Below the pieces are notes generated by a model. The model was not told the DNA's origin. It did not search any database and saw only the letters and a list, made by a program, of their open reading frames with translations. This document shows positions 48,794 through 58,948 of a stretch of DNA of 64,000 nt, piece after piece (position 1 is the stretch's first letter; each line of letters starts with the position of its first letter). Source of the DNA: Pseudomonas oryzihabitans NBRC 102199 (GTDB lineage: Bacteria; Pseudomonadota; Gammaproteobacteria; Pseudomonadales; Pseudomonadaceae); assembly GCF_000730625.1 (NCBI RefSeq), contig NZ_BBIT01000002.1, forward strand, positions 186,001 through 250,000, in the 5' to 3' direction. The position numbers and the translations under genes were made by a program.

Positions 48794-51262
48794 CTAGGTG
48801 GTCAGGGGCGTCGCGGTTTCTTCGAGGATCTGCTGCAGCCGGCGTGACAGGGCCTCCGCCGAATAGGGCTTGTGGATCAGCTCGAAGCCCTGGGCGCCAT
48901 TGGTCGCCAGGACGTGGCTGTAGCCGGAGGTCAGCAGGATCGGCAGGCAGCGATAGAGGCGTCTGATCTCGATGGCCAGCTCCAGCCCGCTCATGCCGGG
49001 CATGACGACGTCCGAGAAGACCACGTCGAATCGACCCGGCTGGTCGGCGAGCAGGGCGAGGGCGCGCTCGGCGTTGGTGGCCAGGACTGCGTGGTAGCCG
49101 AGATCGCCCAGCAGGTCGACGGCGAAGCTACCCACCTCGAGATTGTCCTCGACCACCAGGACGGTGATCCCACCGCCATCGACCGTTGCCGTGGCATCAG
49201 CGAGGGTCGGTTGCGGCCCGCTGGCCGGCGCGAGCGGCAGATAGAGGTGGAAGGTCGTCCCGTGGCCGACCTCGCTGGTAACCCTGACCTCGCCACCGGA
49301 CTGCTTGATGAAGCCGAACACCTGGCTCAGGCCGAGTCCGGTACCCTGGCCGACTCTCTTGGTGGTGAAGAAGGGCTCGAAGATCTGCTCCAGGTGTGCC
49401 CGGGCGATGCCACTGCCGTTGTCCGCCAGGGTGATGGCCACGGCTGGGAGGTCCAGCGCTGGCTGAGCCCCGCTGGCCGGAATGCCGGCGACGGTCATTA
49501 CGCCTATGGTCAGGCGTCCGGCACCGCTCATGGCGTCGCGGGCGTTCACCGCGATGTTCACCATCGCGGTATCGAACTGGCTGGGGTCGGCATAGACCAG
49601 GCACGGGTCATCGCCTACCTCGAGCTCGATGCCCACCTGCGAACCCAGCAGGGTTTCCAGCATGTCACCCATGGCCAGGACATTGTCCCGCGCGGAAAAC
49701 ACCTCGGGCGCCAGGGCCTGGCGCCGGGCGAAGGCCAGCAGTTGCCCGGTCAATCGCGCGGCGCGATCCACGGTGGTGGAGATCGCTTCCAGGTAGCGCT
49801 CGCGTCGCGCATCGCTGAGGTTGGGGCGCTTGAGCAGGTCGCAGGAGGTGCGGGCGACGGTGAGCAGGTTGTTGAAGTCGTGGGCCACGCCCCCGGTGAG
49901 CTGGCCGATGGCTTCCATCTTCTGCGCCTGGCGCAGGGCGTCTTCGGCGGCCGCGAGATCCAGCGTCTGCTGGCGTTGCTGGGTCACGTCGCGCACGGTG
50001 GCATAGATGAGTTCGCCGTTGCGCGTGGCATTCCAGGAAAACCAGCGGTAGGTGCCGTCGCGGTGGCGATAGCGGTTTTCGAAGCTGACCAGCGCCATGC
50101 CCTGCTTGACGTCGCGAAACGCCTGGCGCGTGGCGACGAGGTCGTCATCGTGGACGAAGGTCAGGAAGGGACGGGCCTTGAGCTCGTCGAGCGACCAGCC
50201 CAGGGTCGCCGTCCAGGCCGGATTGAGGTTGACGAAGAAGCCTTCGAGGTCGGCCACGCACAGCGGATCGGTAGAGCAGTTCCAGATCTGGTCGCGCTCG
50301 GCGGTGCGCTCCGAGATGCGTAGCTCCAGCTCGTCGTTGAGCGCGGCAATGGCTTCGGCACGGGCCTGCTGCGCCTGCTGGGCGAGGATGCGACTGCTGA
50401 TGTCGCGCGAGATGCAGACGATCTTGACCTCGCCGGTGCCGGCCACCGCGAAGGGCGAACAGGACACCTCCCACCAGCGCGGCTCGCCCCGGGCCGTGGG
50501 GCAGAATCCCTCGACCCGGGTGCCCTGGCCTTCGACGGCGCGCCTGACGGCGTGGCGGATCTTCTCGACCTCCGCGTCAGGCCAGAGCGCGGCGTATTCG
50601 CAGCCCATCACCTGATCGACGGACTGCAACTGGTTGAGCTCCAGGCCCTGGGCGTTCATGAATTCGATATGGCCCCCGGCGGAGAGGACCTTGACGCAAT
50701 CCAGGCTGGCCTGGAGCAGGCTGCGGGAAAAGCCTTCGCTGTGCAGCACGTTGCGGGCGGCCACGAAGCGGCGCTGGGCGTCGATCTCCAGCGCGATCAT
50801 GCTGGCGAAGAGTTCGAAGGCGGGCAGGATCTCCGGGCTGCTGGGCTTGGCCGGCTGCGGATCGATGGCGCAGAGGGTGCCGAAGAAGCTGCCGTCCTCC
50901 AGCACGATGGGCACCGAGATATAGCTGCGCAGGCCGTACTGCCTGGGCGTGTGATGATGGCGATAGAGCTCGTCCAGCACCACGTCGTCGATCACCACCG
51001 GCTGGCGATGGTCGCGGATCTCGTCGCAGATGGTCGATTTGACCTCCAGTTCGCCACCGGGCTCTAGGCCGAAGCCGATCAGGTCGAGGGTACTGCAGGC
51101 GATCCAGCGATCGTCGGTCACTCGGGCGACGGCGGCGAAGCCCATCCCTGTCATCCGACAGACCACGTCCAGGATCCTGGGTACCGCGGCGATCTCGGCA
51201 ATGAGATCGATGTCCTGGGACAGGAGGTACGAGGGGACTGGAGTCGAGGTGAGAGTGCTCAT
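48794..51262 (-). CDS. Hybrid sensor histidine kinase (GAF-PAS-PAS-HisKA-HATPase-REC)
   Basis: This 822-residue soluble protein has no membrane segment. An N-terminal GAF domain ([20 protein letters not shown], residues 25-165) is followed by two PAS domains (about 180-300 and 325-445). The HisKA contains the phospho-His segment [17 protein letters not shown], the ATPase has [22 protein letters not shown] and [11 protein letters not shown], and REC has Asp in [13 protein letters not shown] and Lys in [11 protein letters not shown] suggests sensing of a small molecule or light-like cofactor, but bilin-binding Cys is not obvious. No partner response regulator gene nearby. Start at the ATG preceding [13 protein letters not shown]; longer frame is rejected. 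Confidence 0.9.
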   Translation of the reverse strand: MSTLTSTPVPSYLLSQDIDLIAEIAAVPRILDVVCRMTGMGFAAVARVTDDRWIACSTLDLIGFGLEPGGELEVKSTICDEIRDHRQPVVIDDVVLDELYRHHHTPRQYGLRSYISVPIVLEDGSFFGTLCAIDPQPAKPSSPEILPAFELFASMIALEIDAQRRFVAARNVLHSEGFSRSLLQASLDCVKVLSAGGHIEFMNAQGLELNQLQSVDQVMGCEYAALWPDAEVEKIRHAVRRAVEGQGTRVEGFCPTARGEPRWWEVSCSPFAVAGTGEVKIVCISRDISSRILAQQAQQARAEAIAALNDELELRISERTAERDQIWNCSTDPLCVADLEGFFVNLNPAWTATLGWSLDELKARPFLTFVHDDDLVATRQAFRDVKQGMALVSFENRYRHRDGTYRWFSWNATRNGELIYATVRDVTQQRQQTLDLAAAEDALRQAQKMEAIGQLTGGVAHDFNNLLTVARTSCDLLKRPNLSDARRERYLEAISTTVDRAARLTGQLLAFARRQALAPEVFSARDNVLAMGDMLETLLGSQVGIELEVGDDPCLVYADPSQFDTAMVNIAVNARDAMSGAGRLTIGVMTVAGIPASGAQPALDLPAVAITLADNGSGIARAHLEQIFEPFFTTKRVGQGTGLGLSQVFGFIKQSGGEVRVTSEVGHGTTFHLYLPLAPASGPQPTLADATATVDGGGITVLVVEDNLEVGSFAVDLLGDLGYHAVLATNAERALALLADQPGRFDVVFSDVVMPGMSGLELAIEIRRLYRCLPILLTSGYSHVLATNGAQGFELIHKPYSAEALSRRLQQILEETATPLTT

Positions 51263-51810
51263 CGGGTCGCTCGTACGGTGCCCTGCCGGGGCAGCGGGGA
51301 AGATGGCGAGCGACAGGTTGAAGCCTCCAACACGGATGCTAGAGGTGTTCGTCACAGGCCGTGCGCGGCCAGTATAGCGAGCATCCAAGCGAAGCGGGTG
51401 ACAGGATGCCCACCGGTTTGCGATGGGCGTCTCCGTCTCTAGCCTGAGGCTGCGGCGGGTATGGCCGTGCGACTGCCCAGGGGCTGGCTGGCACTGGCGT
51501 TGAACAGCGCGGTGAGGGGCGCGTAGTTGTAGAAGGCAGTGATGGCCTCGGCCAGGGAGGCGCTCTGCGTGCCCGCCAGCGGTTTCGCCGCTGGCGCGGG
51601 GAGAATCGGAGGAAGCCGTCCTGGTGCATTTGGGAAACCTTTGCAGCGGAAAAGGGCGGCCGCTCAGAGGCTAGGAGGTTCGTACCTCAGGGCAGGATTG
51701 CGGGCAAAGGTGCCCATTCTGGCTAGTGCGGCGGGTTCTGCTCGCCGTCTTTCCAGCAGGGCACCGCCGATTGGCTACCCTGGGAAGACCTCACAAGAAG
51801 GATGCAACCG
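51263..51810. other. Intergenic region between the hybrid kinase and hydrolase genes
   Basis: This 548-base stretch should hold both promoters. A perfect hairpin (GCCAGCGG / CCGCTGGC around TTTCG) lies near 51575. On the minus strand, an open frame ending at 51439 has a protein-like tail (LAEAITAFYNYAPLTALFN) but no start codon, ribosome site or known family, so it may be a decayed gene remnant. Confidence 0.4.
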
Positions 51811-52803
51811 ATGCGCTACCTGTCCGCTGGAACCCTGCGCCCCTTGCTCGCGGCCATTGCCGGTCTTGCCAGTGCCACGGCTTTCGCCGCCACCGCGCCC
51901 GCTACCGACATACCCGCTCGGCAAGAGGTGCTGACCTTCACCTCGCTGACCCTGAGCGATCAGCAATTCCTGACGGGGGACCAGGGCGGCACCGAGGTCC
52001 TGCTCGGCGGCGTACTATCGCTGCCGCCCGGCGAGGGCCGGGTGCCGGTGGTGCTTCTGCAGCATGGGTCGGGCGGGATGGGGGCCAACATCACCTATTG
52101 GCAGCGGCAGTTCAATCAGGCCGGCATCGCCACCTTTGCCGTGGATGGCTTCTCGGGGCGGGGCATCACCAGCACCGCCACCAATCAGGCTCAGCTGGGG
52201 CGGCTCAATTTCGTGCTGGATGACTATCGCGCCGGTGCCTTGCTCGCGCGGCATCCCCGCATCGATCCAGGCAAGATCATCCTGATGGGCTTTTCCCGTG
52301 GTGGGCAGGCCTCGCTCTATGCCGCCATGGAGCGCTTCGACAAGCGCTGGAAAAGTCAGGACTTCCAGTTCGCCGGCTATCTGTCGTTCTATCCCGACTG
52401 CTCGATCAGCTTTCGCGAGCAGGACCGGGTCGTCGCCAAGCCGCTGCGCGTCTACCACGGCCTGGCCGACAACTACGATCCCTATTCCCGCTGCGAGGGC
52501 TATCTCGCCACGCTCAAGCAGCAGGGCGCCGATCTCGGGGTGCACACCTATCCTCACGCCGAGCACGGCTTCGACAGCCCCTATGCCTGGAGTCCGGTGG
52601 TGGTCGCGAAGGGCAGCCAGACCGTGCGGGAGTGTCGGATTACCGAGAACGCCAAGGGCGAGTTGATCAACCAGCAGACCGGCAAGGTCTTTTCCTATCA
52701 GGATAGCTGTGTGGTGCTGGGGCCCAAGGTCGGGCCCGATGCGGAGGCGACCCGGCAGGCCACCCGAGATGTGCTGGCGGCGGTCAAGGCCATTGTGAAA
52801 TAG
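51811..52803 (+). CDS. Exported dienelactone-hydrolase-like alpha/beta hydrolase
   Basis: The 330-residue protein has a signal peptide (MRYLSAGTLRPLLAAIAGL, followed by ASATAFAAT). The alpha/beta hydrolase core has the nucleophile elbow LMGFSRGGQASLYA (Ser), an acid Asp in HGLADNYDPYSRC, and the His in YPHAEHGFDSPY. The oxyanion-side VVLLQHGSGGMGANI is typical. Dienelactone hydrolase-family enzymes cleave lactones or esters; being periplasmic is unlike the classical catabolic DLH. An AAGGA lies eight bases before the ATG. A second ATG three codons upstream is too close to that site. Confidence 0.82.
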   Translation: MRYLSAGTLRPLLAAIAGLASATAFAATAPATDIPARQEVLTFTSLTLSDQQFLTGDQGGTEVLLGGVLSLPPGEGRVPVVLLQHGSGGMGANITYWQRQFNQAGIATFAVDGFSGRGITSTATNQAQLGRLNFVLDDYRAGALLARHPRIDPGKIILMGFSRGGQASLYAAMERFDKRWKSQDFQFAGYLSFYPDCSISFREQDRVVAKPLRVYHGLADNYDPYSRCEGYLATLKQQGADLGVHTYPHAEHGFDSPYAWSPVVVAKGSQTVRECRITENAKGELINQQTGKVFSYQDSCVVLGPKVGPDAEATRQATRDVLAAVKAIVK

Positions 52804-53064
52804 GGCTGACGCTGGACATCGGCCCTGGCGGAGGAGGGCGCAGGACCGCATCGGGGTTCGAGCGGATCGGCTGGCGGGACCGGCATGGATCCAGGCGGCG
52901 GGTCAGGCCCGCTGGTCGAAAAAGCGCCCAATATCCCGGTGTAGAGCCTTCACGAGTGAGCGAGACGGCACTTTTACAAGATGTGTCCAGTCGTAATTCA
53001 GGCCTCGCCGGGTCGCTTGAGCGGCCCCGCGTCTCTCCCATGCTCCGCTCCGAGACGACTCCTG

Positions 53065-53514
53065 ATGAATACTGCGAACTGGGCTTACATCCTTATCGTC
53101 GTGGCCGGATTCCTGCAGGCTGCCGGTGCGGCCATGAACGGCTCGCTGAACAAGGCGCTGGTCAATCCCTGGCTGGCGACCTCGGTGTCCTTCGTGATGG
53201 TCACCTTCGTCGCGCTCGGGCTGTTCATCTGCATGCCCAGGCCGCTGCCTTCGGTGAGCCAGATCGGCGACATGCCCTGGTGGGCACCCCTGGGCGGCAT
53301 CGCCGGCGCGGTGGCGGTCTTTGCCGGTCTGCTGTTCATCCAGCGCCTCGGCGCAGCGCCGGTGAACGGCGTCACCATCACCGCGAACCTCATCGCCAGC
53401 CTGGCCATCGATCACTTCGGCCTGTTTTCCATGGAACAGCATGCGGTCAACGGCTGGCGGCTGCTGGGCGCGATCCTGATGATCGCCGGGGTGGTGCTGA
53501 TTGCCCGGTTTTGA
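53065..53514 (+). CDS. YdcZ-type (DUF606) DMT permease
   Basis: The 149-residue half-size membrane protein has four to five helices (WAYILIVVAGFLQAAGAAMN, VSFVMVTFVALGLFICM, GIAGAVAVFAGLLFIQRL). GAAPVNGVTITANLIASLAIDHFG and the C-terminal LGAILMIAGVVLIARF match the YdcZ family. These short proteins are thought to work as dimers or pairs. It faces the deacetylase operon convergently. Substrate unknown. Confidence 0.8.
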   Translation: MNTANWAYILIVVAGFLQAAGAAMNGSLNKALVNPWLATSVSFVMVTFVALGLFICMPRPLPSVSQIGDMPWWAPLGGIAGAVAVFAGLLFIQRLGAAPVNGVTITANLIASLAIDHFGLFSMEQHAVNGWRLLGAILMIAGVVLIARF

Positions 53515-53581
53515 AGCCACACCCCGGTAATCCCGGGACAGCGGAGGCCTTCGAAGCGCCTCCGGATTCATGGGAACCGGG

Positions 53582-54484
53582 CTAGCCGTCAGCCCTTTCC
53601 AGCCAGGCGCGGGCGATCTCCTCGCGGGTCGCGAACCAGACCCCTTCAAACTGCCTGGCGTATTCGATGAATCTCTTGATCGCCCGGACCCGACCCGGAC
53701 GACCCACCATGCGTGGGTGCAGTCCGATCGACATCATGCGCGGTCCGGTCGCGGAATCCTCGTAGAGGACCTCGAAGCTTTCCTTCATGTATTCGAAGAA
53801 GTCCGAGGCCTGAGACAGGCCGGGCGAATTCCAGTAGCGGAAGTCGTTGACGTCGGCGGTATAGGGCACGACGAGATGGCGGCTGCCCTCGACCTCGACG
53901 AAGTAGGGGACGTCGTCGTTGTAGGCGTCGGAGTCGTAGAGAAAACCGCCTTCCTCGGCCACCAGCCGGCGGGTGTGGATGCTGGCGCCGTAGCGGCAGT
54001 ACCAGCCGACCGGCCGCTTGCCACAGGTGCGCTCGAAGGATTCGACGGCGAGGCGGATATGCTCGCGCTCCTCTGCTTCGCTGAGGCGAAAGACTTCCTC
54101 CCAACGATAGCCATGGCTGCAGATCTCGTGGCCACCGGCGACGGCCGCCTGGGCGACGTCGGGATTCTGTTCGAAGGCCACCGCACAGGCGTGGAAGGTC
54201 GCGCGTACCGATTGTTCGTCGAGGATGTCGAGGATCCGCCAGATGCCGACCCGGGAGCCGTATTCGTACATGGATTCCATGGCCAGGTTGCGGGTGCCGG
54301 CGGGGATGGCGTAGCTGCCCCATTCGGTCATCGACTCCTGGTCCGGATCGCCCATGGCGAGCGAGCGCTCGGAGCCTTCCTCGTAGTTGATCACCAGGCT
54401 GATGGCCAGACGGGCGCCGTTGGGCCAGGTGCCTTGCGGCCGTTGTCTTCCATAACCGACCAAATCGCGTGCAGGTGACAGCAT
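53582..54484 (-). CDS. Second PuuE-like polysaccharide-deacetylase-fold hydrolase
   Basis: The 300-residue protein is a paralog of puuE in the same window, sharing LVGYGRQRPQGTWP, RNLAMESMYEYGSRVGIWRIL, GHEICSHGYRWEEV and EEGGFLYDSDAYNDDVPYF. The C-terminal MSIGLHPRMVGRPGRVRAIKRF also matches. It lies at the end of an operon with an aminotransferase, an RpiR regulator and an ABC transporter, so it probably attacks a different cyclic amide or acylated compound. ATG with AGGAG nine bases upstream. Function inferred. Confidence 0.85.
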   Translation of the reverse strand: MLSPARDLVGYGRQRPQGTWPNGARLAISLVINYEEGSERSLAMGDPDQESMTEWGSYAIPAGTRNLAMESMYEYGSRVGIWRILDILDEQSVRATFHACAVAFEQNPDVAQAAVAGGHEICSHGYRWEEVFRLSEAEEREHIRLAVESFERTCGKRPVGWYCRYGASIHTRRLVAEEGGFLYDSDAYNDDVPYFVEVEGSRHLVVPYTADVNDFRYWNSPGLSQASDFFEYMKESFEVLYEDSATGPRMMSIGLHPRMVGRPGRVRAIKRFIEYARQFEGVWFATREEIARAWLERADG

Positions 54485-54536
54485 CGGGATCTACTCCTGA
54501 AGTGATTGTTGTGAACTACCCGGTGAGCGCTTGGGC

Positions 54537-55406
54537 TCAGCAGTCGATGTCCTTCAGCCGTTCATGGTCGAAGGCGCCATCGGTATCGCCCTGGCTGAAG
54601 GCGAGTCCCATGGCCAGGGTCTGGGCGATACAGAAGGAGGCGGTGAGGGAGCGAAAGCCCAGCAGCTCGGCATCGTTGACCTCTATCACCGTCTCCGCCA
54701 TCTTTCCGATCGGACTCAACACGGTGTCGGTGATGGCCACCAGCGTCACACCCGCCTCGCGCGCCTGCCGGCAGGCTTCGACGGTGTCCCTCGCGTAGGG
54801 TGGAAAACTCACCGCGATCAGCAGGTCGTCCTGGGCGATGGCGCTGACCTGTTCCGGCAGGGTGCCGCCGCCACCGCTGATCTGCACGGCGCGTCGGCCC
54901 ACGCGGGCCAGGGCGTAGCTCAAATAGGCGGCCACCGGAAAGGCCCGCCGCAGACCGATGACGAAGGTTGTGCGCGCCAGCTGCAGATGGGCGATGGCGG
55001 CTTCGATATTGGCCTGCTGGTCGCCTTCCGCCAGGTGTTCCAGGGACACGATATTGGCCTGGCTGAATTCCCGCAGGATCGCCCCGACGTCGCTGGGGTC
55101 ATCCAGCAGCTTTTCCCCACCGTAGTGCCGGATGCGCTCGCTGTGGGTGGCCGCGGCCTGTTGCAGCGGCGCGCGAAACAGCCGCTGCAGATCCTTGAAA
55201 CCGGCGAAACCCAACGCCTGCGCCAGCCGGATATAAGCCGCCGGGGCGATGTTTGAGCGCTTGCCCAGTTCGGCGACCGTGCTGAGGGCGATCTCGTGGG
55301 GATTGTCGATGAGGAAGCGGGCCGCATCGCGCAGGCGCTCCGACAGGTGTTCGTGCTGGGCGGTTATGCAATCGCGCAGCTCCGCAAGGGTTTCCGGTAA
55401 GGCCAT
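54537..55406 (-). CDS. MurR/RpiR-family regulator (HTH + SIS)
   Basis: The 289-residue protein has an N-terminal HTH_6 domain (LSTVAELGKRSNIAPAAYIRLAQALGFAGFKDLQ) and a C-terminal SIS domain (FVIGLRRAFPVAAYLSYAL, then VAISFPPYARDTVEACRQ-type, seen as IAVSFPPYARDT). SIS normally binds sugar phosphates, but RpiR members also control amino-acid and nucleoside uptake. It lies inside the operon between the aminotransferase and deacetylase genes, so it is likely the local regulator. Confidence 0.92.
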   Translation of the reverse strand: MALPETLAELRDCITAQHEHLSERLRDAARFLIDNPHEIALSTVAELGKRSNIAPAAYIRLAQALGFAGFKDLQRLFRAPLQQAAATHSERIRHYGGEKLLDDPSDVGAILREFSQANIVSLEHLAEGDQQANIEAAIAHLQLARTTFVIGLRRAFPVAAYLSYALARVGRRAVQISGGGGTLPEQVSAIAQDDLLIAVSFPPYARDTVEACRQAREAGVTLVAITDTVLSPIGKMAETVIEVNDAELLGFRSLTASFCIAQTLAMGLAFSQGDTDGAFDHERLKDIDC

Positions 55407-55442
55407 GAAAAACGCTCGGCAGGTGGAAAGGAGAGGCGCCGG

Positions 55443-56678
55443 TCAGCGCAATTCGGTGATTGCCTGATCGAGCGCGGCGATGAGACGGTCGATTTCTTCG
55501 AGCGTGTTGTAGTGCGCCAGCGACACCCGTACCACGCCGCCCTGGGGCGCCAGGCCCAGGGCTTCGATCAGGCGTCGGGCATAGAAGTCGCCGAAGCGGA
55601 TGCCGATGCGCTGCTCGTCGACCTTGAGCACCACGGCTTCCGAGCGCACGCCTTCCACCACGAAGCTGATCGTGGGCACGCGCGCCTGGACGCTGGTCTT
55701 GCCGATGATGCGGACCCCGGGGCGCTGGCGCAGAAAGCCCAGCAGTCGTTCGGCGAGGGCATCTTCCTGGATCTCGAAGGCGTCGAATGCTGCCTGCATC
55801 CGCTCTCGCTCGCTACCCTGGATGCCCAACTGGTTGGCGATGTCGAGCAGGTAGTCGGAGATGCCGATGCAGCCAAAGGACAGCTCGTAGTTGACGTTGC
55901 CGGGCTGCAGTTTGTAGGGCACCACGTCCTGGCCGATGAAGAAGTGGTTAAGGCTGGGAAAGTCCAGCAGCAGGTCACGACGGCCCCAGAGCACGGCAAA
56001 GTGCGGTCCGAAGGTCTTGTAGAAGCTGTAGACATAGAAGTCGGCGCCGCTGGCCTGTACATCGACCAGCCGGTGTGGCGCATAGGCCACCGCATCCACG
56101 CACAGCTGCGCCCCCACGGCATGCACGCGGCGGGCGATCTCGGCGACGGGATTGATCGAGCCGAGGATGTTGGAGGCGTGGGTCACGGCTACGTAGCGGG
56201 TCTTGTCGCCGAGCAGCGCCTGCAGGTCGTCCAGTTCCAGCTCGAGGCTGTCGGGATCGACCTCCCAGACACGCAGGGTGGCGCCGCGGTCTGCGCAGAG
56301 CCGGACCCAGGGGCCGATGTTGGCCTCGTGGTCGCAGTTGGTGACGATGATTTCATCACCGGGCGCGATCGAGGGGGCGATGGCGCGGCAGAGTATCTGC
56401 AGCAGGTGGGTGGTCGAGCCGCCCATGATGACTTCGTCGGGATGAGCCGCGTTGATCAGCTGCATGACCGAGCGGCGCGCCTGCATCACCCGTTCGCCGG
56501 CCGCGACCGAGGGCGCGTAGGAGGCGCCCAGCTGGACACTGCTGTTGAGCAGGTAGTTGGCCACCCGGTCGGCGACCCCTTGCAACACCATGGAACCACC
56601 GGCGTTGTCCATGAAGGCGTAGTCGCCGGCCAGACCGGGAAACTGCTTGCGAACGTATGCGATATCGAGGGGATTCAC
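55443..56678 (-). CDS. Class V aminotransferase-fold enzyme (cysteine desulfurase-like, VC1184 type)
   Basis: The 411-residue PLP enzyme starts at GTG with GGAGAG six bases upstream. Motifs are DYAFMDNAGGSMVLQGVADRV at the N-terminus, GGSTTHLLQILCRAI, CDHEANIGPWVRL, and the Schiff-base region VYSFYKTFGPHFAVLWG with its lysine. It resembles the cysteine-desulfurase-like VC1184 subfamily, which lacks the iscS catalytic Cys loop. The reaction is unknown; in this operon it probably acts on the imported amino compound. Confidence 0.88.
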   Translation of the reverse strand: MNPLDIAYVRKQFPGLAGDYAFMDNAGGSMVLQGVADRVANYLLNSSVQLGASYAPSVAAGERVMQARRSVMQLINAAHPDEVIMGGSTTHLLQILCRAIAPSIAPGDEIIVTNCDHEANIGPWVRLCADRGATLRVWEVDPDSLELELDDLQALLGDKTRYVAVTHASNILGSINPVAEIARRVHAVGAQLCVDAVAYAPHRLVDVQASGADFYVYSFYKTFGPHFAVLWGRRDLLLDFPSLNHFFIGQDVVPYKLQPGNVNYELSFGCIGISDYLLDIANQLGIQGSERERMQAAFDAFEIQEDALAERLLGFLRQRPGVRIIGKTSVQARVPTISFVVEGVRSEAVVLKVDEQRIGIRFGDFYARRLIEALGLAPQGGVVRVSLAHYNTLEEIDRLIAALDQAITELR

Positions 56679-56698
56679 GCGACTCTCTCCAGCCAGGA

Positions 56699-57433
56699 TC
56701 AGTGGTGCAGGATGGCCTGCAGGAAGGCCCGGGTGCGGGGTTCCTGAGGGGCGGTAAAGAAGGGTTCCGGGGTGTTCTGTTCGACGACGCGGCCGCTTTC
56801 CATGAAGATCACCCGGTCGGCGACGCGCCGGGCGAAGCCCATTTCATGGGTCACCACGACCATGGTGACGCCGGAGCGGGCCAGGTTCTGCATGACGTCG
56901 AGCACCTCGCCGACCATCTCCGGGTCCAGCGCCGAGGTGGGCTCGTCGAAGAGGATGGCGCGCGGCTCCATGGCCATGGTGCGGGCGATGGCGACCCGCT
57001 GCTGCTGGCCGCCGGACAACTGGCTCGGGTACTTGTGGGCGTGATCGCCCATGCCGACCTTGACCAGCAGCTCCCGCGCGCGGGCGTGGACCTCGCGCCG
57101 GTTCAGGCCGCGCACCCGGATCGGCGCCAGCGAGACGTTGTCCAGGACGTTCAGGTGCGGATAGAGGTTGAAGCTCTGGAAGACCATGCCCACTTCGCTG
57201 CGAATACCGGCCAGGCGCGGTCCGTTCTCGACCCGTTCCCCGGCCACGCGGATATGGCCCTGCTGATAGTTTTCCAACAGGTTGATGCAGCGGATCAGCG
57301 TCGACTTGCCGGAGCCGGACGGGCCGAGGATGACCACCACCTCGCCTTCCTCCACCTGCAGATTGATGTCGCTCAGCGCCTGGAAATTGCCGTAGTACTT
57401 GTCGAGGTGTTCGATGTCGATCAGGGTGCTCAT
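56699..57433 (-). CDS. Amino-acid ABC transporter ATPase
   Basis: The 244-residue ATPase belongs to the polar-amino-acid (HisP/GlnQ) type. It has Walker [19 protein letters not shown], signature [14 protein letters not shown], Walker [20 protein letters not shown] and H-loop [15 protein letters not shown]. Its ATG overlaps the permease stop by four bases. It powers uptake of the ligand bound by the downstream-named binding protein. Confidence 0.95.
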   Translation of the reverse strand: MSTLIDIEHLDKYYGNFQALSDINLQVEEGEVVVILGPSGSGKSTLIRCINLLENYQQGHIRVAGERVENGPRLAGIRSEVGMVFQSFNLYPHLNVLDNVSLAPIRVRGLNRREVHARARELLVKVGMGDHAHKYPSQLSGGQQQRVAIARTMAMEPRAILFDEPTSALDPEMVGEVLDVMQNLARSGVTMVVVTHEMGFARRVADRVIFMESGRVVEQNTPEPFFTAPQEPRTRAFLQAILHH

Positions 57434-58107
57434 GCGGTCTTGCCTCCCATGGCATTGCGTCTTTCGACCCAGCTGACCAGTTGCACCATGGGCAGGAGCA
57501 GCAGCAGATAGAGCAGGGCGGCGCCCACCAGCGGGGTAGGGTTGGCCGTCAGGGCCTGGGCCTGGGTGGCCTGCTTGAGCAGGTCCGGCATCGCCACCAC
57601 CGAGGCGAGAGCGGTGTCCTTCATGACGTTGATGCAGTTGCTGGTCATGGGCGGCAGCACGATGCGGATCGCCTGGGGCAACACGACGTCGCGCATGGTG
57701 TTGAAGAAGCTCATGCCCTGGGCGGCCGACGCCTCGAACTGACCGCGGGGAATGGCTTCGATGCCCGAGCGAAAGATCTCGGCGCTGTAGGCGCAGGACA
57801 CGAGGGACAGCGCGCTGGCCGCTGCCGCGAAGGAGGACAGGCGGATCCCGACGAAGGGCAGCGCGTAATAGATCAGGACCAGCAGGACCAGCAGCGGGAT
57901 GGACCTCATGATGTCGATGTAGATGCGTGCCAGCAGCCGGACCGGGGCGTAGGAATACAGCCGCAGCAGCGCCAGCAACAGCCCGCCGACCAGCCCCAGG
58001 ACGATACTCACGAGGCCCAGCAGCACGGTCACGCCCAGGCCCCGGATCATCAGGGGGAGCGATTCGACGAGCACGTTCCAGTTGAAGAAGGTTTGCAGAA
58101 GATCCAT
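57430..58107 (-). CDS. Amino-acid ABC transporter permease
   Basis: The 225-residue HisM/GlnP-type permease has about five helices and the family segment [20 protein letters not shown] and [21 protein letters not shown]. It is the only permease in the operon, so it should form a homodimer with the ATPase. GAGG lies six bases before the ATG. It is 64 bases downstream of the binding-protein gene. Confidence 0.94.
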   Translation of the reverse strand: MDLLQTFFNWNVLVESLPLMIRGLGVTVLLGLVSIVLGLVGGLLLALLRLYSYAPVRLLARIYIDIMRSIPLLVLLVLIYYALPFVGIRLSSFAAAASALSLVSCAYSAEIFRSGIEAIPRGQFEASAAQGMSFFNTMRDVVLPQAIRIVLPPMTSNCINVMKDTALASVVAMPDLLKQATQAQALTANPTPLVGAALLYLLLLLPMVQLVSWVERRNAMGGKTA

Positions 58108-58171
58108 GGGATACCTCGGTCACGGCCCGGGGCGCGCGGACGGCGTCCCGGGCCTGCAGCAGCGGCAGGAC

Positions 58172-58948
58172 TCACTTGGGCGCGGCGGAGACCTTCAGGG
58201 TGCTCGACTCCTTGTCGGCCTCGGTACCGAACCACTGTTTGTGGATGGCGCCCAGGGTGCCGTCTTCCTTCATCTTGCTGATGATGTCGTTGACCTGATC
58301 GCTCATGGCCCAGCCCTTGGCATGCATCAGCGAATAGCGTTCACCGGTGGGGATGCGGGCGACGACGGTGAATTGCGGCTTGTCCTTGATGTAGTAGAGG
58401 ACGGCGGGGATATCGCTCAGGTAACCATCGATGCGCCCGGAGCCCAGGTCCAGCATGGCCGGTGACAGCCCTTCGTAGCGCGAAACGTCGGCGAACTTGT
58501 ATTCGTTCCTGTGCTGGCCGATCCACATGTCGCCGGTGGAGCCGGTATCGACACCCACGACCTTGCCATTCATGTCCGCCAGGCTTTTCACCTTGGAGTT
58601 GGTCCGGGCGGTCAGCGACTGGTCGCTGTCGAAGTAGGGTTGAGCGAAGGCGACCGATTCCAGGCGTTTGGGCGTGATGGTGATGGACGAAATCGCGATG
58701 TCCACGCGTTTCGACTGCACCGCGCTGAACAGCCCGTTGAAGGGAATGTTGACGAAATCCACGGTCTTGCCGGCCCGTTTCGCCACTTCCTTCACCACAT
58801 CGACTTCAAAGCCGACGAAGTCACCCTTGGCGTCCTGGAACTCCCAGGGCACGTTGCCGACGTTGGCACCCACCGTCCAGTCGGCTGACCAGGCGGGCAG
58901 GGCTACGGCGGCGGTCATGAGCAGACCCAACGCTATCTTCGCTTTCAT
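58172..58948 (-). CDS. Amino-acid ABC transporter substrate-binding protein
   Basis: The 258-residue family 3 binding protein has a signal peptide (MKAKIALGLLMTAAVALPAWS). The mature N-terminus ADWTVGANVGNVPWEFQDAKGDFVGFEVDVV and VDIAISSITITPKRLESVAFAQPYF are typical. ATG with GGGAG five bases upstream is preferred over an upstream GTG two codons away. First gene of the operon; ligand unknown but probably an amino acid or close relative. Confidence 0.94.
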   Translation of the reverse strand: MKAKIALGLLMTAAVALPAWSADWTVGANVGNVPWEFQDAKGDFVGFEVDVVKEVAKRAGKTVDFVNIPFNGLFSAVQSKRVDIAISSITITPKRLESVAFAQPYFDSDQSLTARTNSKVKSLADMNGKVVGVDTGSTGDMWIGQHRNEYKFADVSRYEGLSPAMLDLGSGRIDGYLSDIPAVLYYIKDKPQFTVVARIPTGERYSLMHAKGWAMSDQVNDIISKMKEDGTLGAIHKQWFGTEADKESSTLKVSAAPK

